Assembly (NCBI GenBank): GCA_040007095.1 | Contig: JBDTVS010000199.1 | Coordinates: forward strand, 1 to 64,000 | Source of the DNA: JBDTVS01 sp040007095 | GTDB lineage: Bacteria > Acidobacteriota > Vicinamibacteria > Vicinamibacterales > CAVVIG01 | Reading direction: 5' to 3' | DNA: 64,000 bases | Shown here: piece by piece, positions 60,169-64,000 of the stretch | Numbering within the stretch: the first letter of the stretch is position 1 | Layout of the letters: each line of letters starts with the position of its first letter | Notes under the pieces: model-generated | What the model was told of the DNA's origin: nothing | The model's input: the letters and a program-made list of their open reading frames with translations, nothing else | The model's database searches: none | Program-made: the position numbers and the translations under genes

Positions 60169-61878
60169 ATGAGAATGCGCGCACTTGTGCTGGCCCTCCT
60201 GTTCGCCACCGCGGCCTGCTCGAGCTCGAAGACGCCGGAGCCGACTGCCGACAGCACCGCACCGCAGCAGCAGACACCGATCGGTCAGTTGCCGGAGATC
60301 GATGGCGACGCCGTCCTGTCGCGTACCAAGACCCTCTCGTCGGACGCGTATGAGGGCCGAGGCCCCGGTACCAAAGGCGAAACACTCACGGTCAAGTACC
60401 TCGTGGATGAATTCACGAAGCTCGGTCTCAAGCCTGGGAACACCGACGGCACCTACATTCAGAAGGTGCCGCTCGTCGGGATCACTCCTGATGGCGCGCC
60501 GCTCGTCTTCAAGAAGGGTGCGCAGGAGCAGCGTCTGAAATGGCACGACGACGTCGTCGCCTGGACCAAGCACGTCGCCGCCACCGCGAGCCTCGATGAT
60601 TCGGAACTGGTGTTCGTCGGTTACGGAGTGGTCGCGCCGGAATTCACGTGGGACGACTACAAGGGGCTCGACGTCAAGGGCAAGACGCTCGTGATGCTCG
60701 TCAACGATCCGCCGGTCCCGGACCCCGCCAACGCCGACGCGCTCGATCCGCAGACGTTCGGCGGCAAAGCGATGACCTACTACGGCCGCTGGACCTACAA
60801 GTACGAGATCGGCAAGGAGAAGGGCGCCGCCGGCGTGCTGCTCATTCACGAAACCGGGCCGGCCGGATATCCCTTTGATGTGGTGCAGTCGAAGGTCACC
60901 GAGCAGTTCGACCTCATCACGCCGGACAAGAATCTCAGCCGGGTGGCGATCGAGGGCTGGATTACGCTCGATCAGGGCAGGAAGCTCTTGCAGATGGCCG
61001 GGCAGGACTTCGAGACGCTGAAGAAGCGGGCCGCGACCCGCGACTTCACACCCGTTCCGCTCGGCGTCACGGCGTCGATGACCCTTCACAATACGCTGCG
61101 CACGATCGACTCCCGCAACGTCATCGCGAAGCTGGAGGGGTCGGACCTCCAACTCAAGGACGAGTACGTCGTCTACACCGCGCATTGGGATCACCTGGGC
61201 ATCGGCACGCCGGTGAACGGCGACCGCATCTACAACGGCGCCCAGGACAATGCGATCGGCTGCGCCGGTCTTCTCGAGATCGCGCGCGCCTTTACCAGGC
61301 TGGCGACGCCGCCAAAGCGGTCGGTGCTGTTCCTCTCGGTGACGGCGGAGGAGCAGGGCCTCCTGGGGTCGGAGTACTACTCGGTCACTCCGATCTATCC
61401 GTTGGCGAAGACGCTGGCCAACATCAACATCGACGGTTTGAACGTGCACGGCCGAACCAAAGATCTCATCCTGGTCGGCCTCGGCGCGTCGGATCTCGAC
61501 GACTACGCCAGGGCCGTCGCCGCGGAACAGGGACGCCTGGTGAAGGCTGACGCCGAACCCGAGAAGGGGTTCTACTATCGCTCCGACCACTTCAACTTCG
61601 CGAAACAGGGCGTCCCGGCCCTCGATCCGGACGAGGGGATCGACTACGTGGGCAAGCCGGCGGACTACGGGCCGAAGATGCGCGAAGACTACACCGAGCA
61701 CCGCTACCACTCGCCCAGCGACATCGTCCTGGCCGATTGGGATTTGAGCGGCGCCCGCGAGGATCTGAAGGTGTTCTTCGCGGTGGGTTACCGCGTCGCG
61801 CAGGCGAGCAGATATCCGCAGTGGAAGCCGGGCAACGAGTTTCGTGCCAAGCGCGACGCGATGTTGAAGAACAACTGA
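60169..61878 (+). CDS. M28-family zinc peptidase, lipoprotein, second copy
   Basis: 569 residues. Lipobox LLFATAAC-SS (Cys about 17) and a Pro/Thr/Gln-rich linker to residue 40. LSSDAYEGRGPGTKGE (about 56) starts the fold. A PA-domain insertion (about 140-330) is followed by the M28 zinc core YTAHWDHLGIG (about 340), AQDNAIGCAGLLEIAR, TAEEQGLLGSEYYS, and a final SDHFNFAKQGVPAL and HSPSD region. It hydrolyses peptides at the cell envelope. A class III aminotransferase follows 12 bases downstream in the same operon. Confidence 0.94.
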   Translation: MRMRALVLALLFATAACSSSKTPEPTADSTAPQQQTPIGQLPEIDGDAVLSRTKTLSSDAYEGRGPGTKGETLTVKYLVDEFTKLGLKPGNTDGTYIQKVPLVGITPDGAPLVFKKGAQEQRLKWHDDVVAWTKHVAATASLDDSELVFVGYGVVAPEFTWDDYKGLDVKGKTLVMLVNDPPVPDPANADALDPQTFGGKAMTYYGRWTYKYEIGKEKGAAGVLLIHETGPAGYPFDVVQSKVTEQFDLITPDKNLSRVAIEGWITLDQGRKLLQMAGQDFETLKKRAATRDFTPVPLGVTASMTLHNTLRTIDSRNVIAKLEGSDLQLKDEYVVYTAHWDHLGIGTPVNGDRIYNGAQDNAIGCAGLLEIARAFTRLATPPKRSVLFLSVTAEEQGLLGSEYYSVTPIYPLAKTLANINIDGLNVHGRTKDLILVGLGASDLDDYARAVAAEQGRLVKADAEPEKGFYYRSDHFNFAKQGVPALDPDEGIDYVGKPADYGPKMREDYTEHRYHSPSDIVLADWDLSGAREDLKVFFAVGYRVAQASRYPQWKPGNEFRAKRDAMLKNN

Positions 61879-61890
61879 GGCGAAATCCGA

Positions 61891-63201
61891 ATGACCGGTG
61901 ACGAAATCATCGCGCTCTCGAAACAGCACACGCTGTTCGAATGGTCGGCGCAATCGAAAGTCGACCCGATTGCTGTCGCGCGCGCAAAAGGCATCTATTT
62001 CTGGACGCCGGAAGGTCAACGCTTCACCGACTTCAACAGCCAGTTGATGTGCGTGAACATCGGTCACGGCGACGAGCGCGTGGTCCGCGCCATCCAGGAA
62101 CAGGCGGCGACGCTCGCCTATGCCAACCCGTTCATGGCGACCGAGCCACGAGCGCTGCTCGGAAAAAAGCTCGCCGAGATCTGTCCCGGCGATATCGACG
62201 TGTTCTTCTTCACCAACGGCGGCGCCGAGGCAAACGAGAACGCCATCAAGCTGGCGCGTTGGGCCACGGGTCGGCACAAGATTCTGGCGCGATATCGCTC
62301 CTACCATGGCGGGACGGCGGGCAGCATCACGCTGACCGGCGATCCGCGCCGGTGGGCCGCGGAACCGGGCATTCCAGGCGTCGTTCACGTGCTCGACCCG
62401 TATCACGGGATCGAGCGCGGGTGGGATTCGGCCGCCCAGTCGCTGGCGATGCTCGCGGAAGTGATTCAGCTCGAAGGCCCGAACACCATCGCGGCGTTCA
62501 TTCTCGAGACGGTGACCGGCACCAACGGCGTGCTGGTGCCACCGGACGGATATCTCCAAGGCGTCCGGGAGTTGTGCACCAAGTACGGCATCCTGATGAT
62601 CTGCGACGAGGTGATGTCGGGGTTCGGGCGGACCGGCGAGTGGTTCGCGGTCAATCACTGGCACGTCGTCCCCGACATGCTGACGATGGCGAAAGGATTG
62701 ACGAGCGCGTACGTACAGCTCGGGGCGCTCGGCATGCGACGCGGGCTTGCCGACATGTTTCAGGACAAGGTGTTCTACGGAGGCCTCACCTACAACAGTC
62801 ATCCGCTGGCCTGCGCGGCGGCCCTTGCGACGATTCAGGTGTACGAGGAAGACGGCTTGCTTGCCAAGGCGCGCGTCCTGGGAGACGTCATGAAGCAGCT
62901 GCTTGCGGACCTGGCACGGCGTCATCCATCCGTCGGCGAAGTGCGTTCGATCGGATTGTTCGGCATCGTCGAGCTGATTCGCGATGCCAAGACGCGACAG
63001 CCGTTGGCGCCCTTCAACGGATCTTCTGAGGAGATGGTGGCTCTCGGCCAATTCTTCAGGCGGGAGGGGCTCTACACGCTGGTCCGCTGGAATTCCTTCT
63101 ATACCAATCCGCCGCTGTGCATCACGGAAGAGCAGCTGCGCGAGGGGTTCGCCGTGATCGACCGCGGCCTGGAGATCACAGACCGGGCGGTGCGGACCTA
63201 G
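61891..63201 (+). CDS. Class III PLP aminotransferase
   Basis: 436 residues. GIYFWTPEGQRFTDFNSQLM (about 34), NIGHGDERVVRAIQEQ, FFTNGGAEANENAIKLAR (about 107), SYHGGTAGSITLTGDPRRW, FILETVTGTNGVLVPPDGYL (about 203), ICDEVMSGFGRTGEWFA and the PLP lysine in TMAKGLTSAY (about 268). GLTYNSHPLACAAALATIQV follows. The pattern suits a taurine-, beta-alanine- or omega-amino-acid:pyruvate transaminase. The donor is not determinable. It is cotranscribed with the M28 peptidase ahead of it. Confidence 0.93.
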   Translation: MTGDEIIALSKQHTLFEWSAQSKVDPIAVARAKGIYFWTPEGQRFTDFNSQLMCVNIGHGDERVVRAIQEQAATLAYANPFMATEPRALLGKKLAEICPGDIDVFFFTNGGAEANENAIKLARWATGRHKILARYRSYHGGTAGSITLTGDPRRWAAEPGIPGVVHVLDPYHGIERGWDSAAQSLAMLAEVIQLEGPNTIAAFILETVTGTNGVLVPPDGYLQGVRELCTKYGILMICDEVMSGFGRTGEWFAVNHWHVVPDMLTMAKGLTSAYVQLGALGMRRGLADMFQDKVFYGGLTYNSHPLACAAALATIQVYEEDGLLAKARVLGDVMKQLLADLARRHPSVGEVRSIGLFGIVELIRDAKTRQPLAPFNGSSEEMVALGQFFRREGLYTLVRWNSFYTNPPLCITEEQLREGFAVIDRGLEITDRAVRT

Positions 63202-63320
63202 TGGCCTGTTCTGCTGGTTTGAAGACTCCAAATGCAACCACGAAAACACGAAAGCACGAAAGAGAATCCATGCATTGGTATTTCGTGACTTCGTGCTTTC
63301 GTGGCGACGCTTTGGAGATT
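63202..63320. repeat. R2 repeat with extended left flank
   Basis: GGCCTGTTCTGCTGGTTTG and AATGCAACCACGAAAACACG on the left, GTGACTTCGTGCTTTCGTGG and GACGCTTTGGAGA on the right. It is the clearest copy of this subtype, sharing its left flank with 6481 and its right flank with 15108-15125. It begins right at the aminotransferase stop. Confidence 0.75.
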
Positions 63321-63402
63321 GCGAATACACTCCACTGGCCGGACAAGCCGCGTGGCGCGCGGTCTCCGGCCGCGACAGTCCTGGTCAGAGCCGGCAGGTC
63401 TC

Positions 63403-63843
63403 TCAGTACGGGTTGGGAAATGTGCGTCGGACGCGGCGCGAGCGCGACAGGTAGGCAATCCATGCCGCGTAGTAGATCAGCGAGACTGCGACGAAGATTG
63501 GCGTTTCCCCCGGTCCACGGTTACTCGGGAAGTACGGCGTGACGTAGACGAACACGTCGGTTGCGGCTGACACGCCGAGCACGACGCGCGCCAGATTGAC
63601 GGCGCCGTCCCGCCGATTGATCAGTGCCAACCCGGCGGCCACGCCGAGCCCGGCGACCATGAGACGCAGGAGCAGCACCAGGGCGACGGACACCCCGCCA
63701 ATCGCGATCGAATCGAGCACGCGGGACGCCGTCAGCCCCACGACGAACGGCTGCCAAATCATCAGCAGCAGGCAGAGCAGCAGCAGCCACCCTCCAACCC
63801 GCGGCGCCGACGCTTGGGTAATTTGATAATCTGATGATGGCAA
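63403..63843 (-). CDS. DUF2569-type small membrane protein
   Basis: 146 residues with four predicted membrane helices. VGGWLLLLCLLLMIWQPFVVGL (about 16-37, G-G-W-L opening) is the DUF2569 hallmark. Later helices include SVALVLLLRLMVAGLGVAAGLALI and IFVAVSLIYYAAWIAYL, with an Arg-rich C-terminal tail (RSRRVRRTFPNPY). Role unknown, inner membrane. The start codon is TTG at 63843; upstream sequence offers no better one. Behind it, 63844-64000 shows no gene. Confidence 0.75.
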   Translation of the reverse strand: MPSSDYQITQASAPRVGGWLLLLCLLLMIWQPFVVGLTASRVLDSIAIGGVSVALVLLLRLMVAGLGVAAGLALINRRDGAVNLARVVLGVSAATDVFVYVTPYFPSNRGPGETPIFVAVSLIYYAAWIAYLSRSRRVRRTFPNPY

Positions 63844-64000
63844 TGGCTGAATCCAGCGATCACGTTACCAGATCCTCACCCGGTGCTGAGGTGCCGGGCG
63901 CCCACAGACGACGAGTCCGGTCCTGTCGGGAACTCAGAACTACCGCGCTGCCGTCCCGGTTCATGTGCAGGCCTTGTCCTCAGAACCCGCCACCAGATCA

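Noticed and set aside
60016..63330. A minus-strand open frame of about 1100 codons opposite the M28 peptidase and class III aminotransferase
   Set aside because: It is a by-product of high GC third positions on the opposite strand. It has no family motifs, and both plus-strand genes are well supported.

Overview
The window is GC-rich chromosomal DNA, densely and almost entirely protein coding. It most likely comes from an acidobacterium of the Vicinamibacteria type. This is inferred from family content rather than from any marker RNA: three secreted proteins with the 'DGKPDLSGLW' signature, a small RR/DRR-tailed protein, many secreted peptidases (M28, M49, DPP-IV, P1), PQQ and c-type cytochrome genes, and palindromic intergenic repeats typical of such genomes. 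I saw no rRNA, tRNA, CRISPR array, prophage or intact insertion sequence.

Layout. 1-0.9 kb: a HigA-type antitoxin, the decayed start of a zeta-like kinase and a DUF1330 protein. 1-15 kb: a cluster of secreted or periplasmic proteins with three DGKPDLSGLW paralogues, two YtcJ-type amidohydrolases flanking a reaction-centre-type cytochrome c, an NHL propeller protein, a beta-hydroxyacid dehydrogenase, a diheme cytochrome and a PQQ dehydrogenase. Together they look like a periplasmic oxidation and hydrolysis route for an unknown organic substrate. 15-24.7 kb: small accessory genes (a truncated BACON-like protein, an overlapping nucleotidyltransferase pair), a GMC oxidoreductase, a large diheme cytochrome with a conserved partner, a DinB protein and an APC permease. 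24.9-32.5 kb: YjgR-type ATPase, aldehyde dehydrogenase, a pentaheme cytochrome next to a cytochrome/beta-barrel fusion, and a PuuB-like amine oxidase. 32.8-45.5 kb: housekeeping genes (monomeric isocitrate dehydrogenase, polA, pcnB, desaturase, serC, DUF1015) and an M28 peptidase. 45.6-64 kb: malQ, an aminotransferase, M49, beta-CASP nuclease, DPP-IV, DUF1801, a tartrate dehydrogenase-like enzyme, a sodium symporter, a P1 peptidase, a second M28 peptidase with a class III aminotransferase, and a DUF2569 membrane protein. The peptidases, aminotransferases and transporters fit growth on peptides and amino acids.

Repeats are the most unusual part. Family R1 has six copies plus one cut by the window start. 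Full copies are 156-166 bp, each an imperfect giant hairpin with inverted arms beginning TAG, two invariant words (CGTTGCTC and CGCCTTGCC), and an apical hairpin whose stem changes by compensating substitutions between copies. In four copies an arm overlaps the stop codon of a neighbouring gene. Family R2 (about ten copies) consists of CACGAAAG-like and CACCGAG-like imperfect palindromes, one of which truncates a gene. A third type is a cluster of small TGAAA/TGTAA-loop hairpins downstream of icd.

Several genes appear to be leaderless: a TANNNT -10 box sits 6-9 bases before the ATG at pcnB, the second M28 peptidase, the DUF1801 gene and two divergent pairs. The two divergent pairs (beta-CASP/DPP-IV and lipoprotein/polA) seem to share overlapping bidirectional -10 elements.
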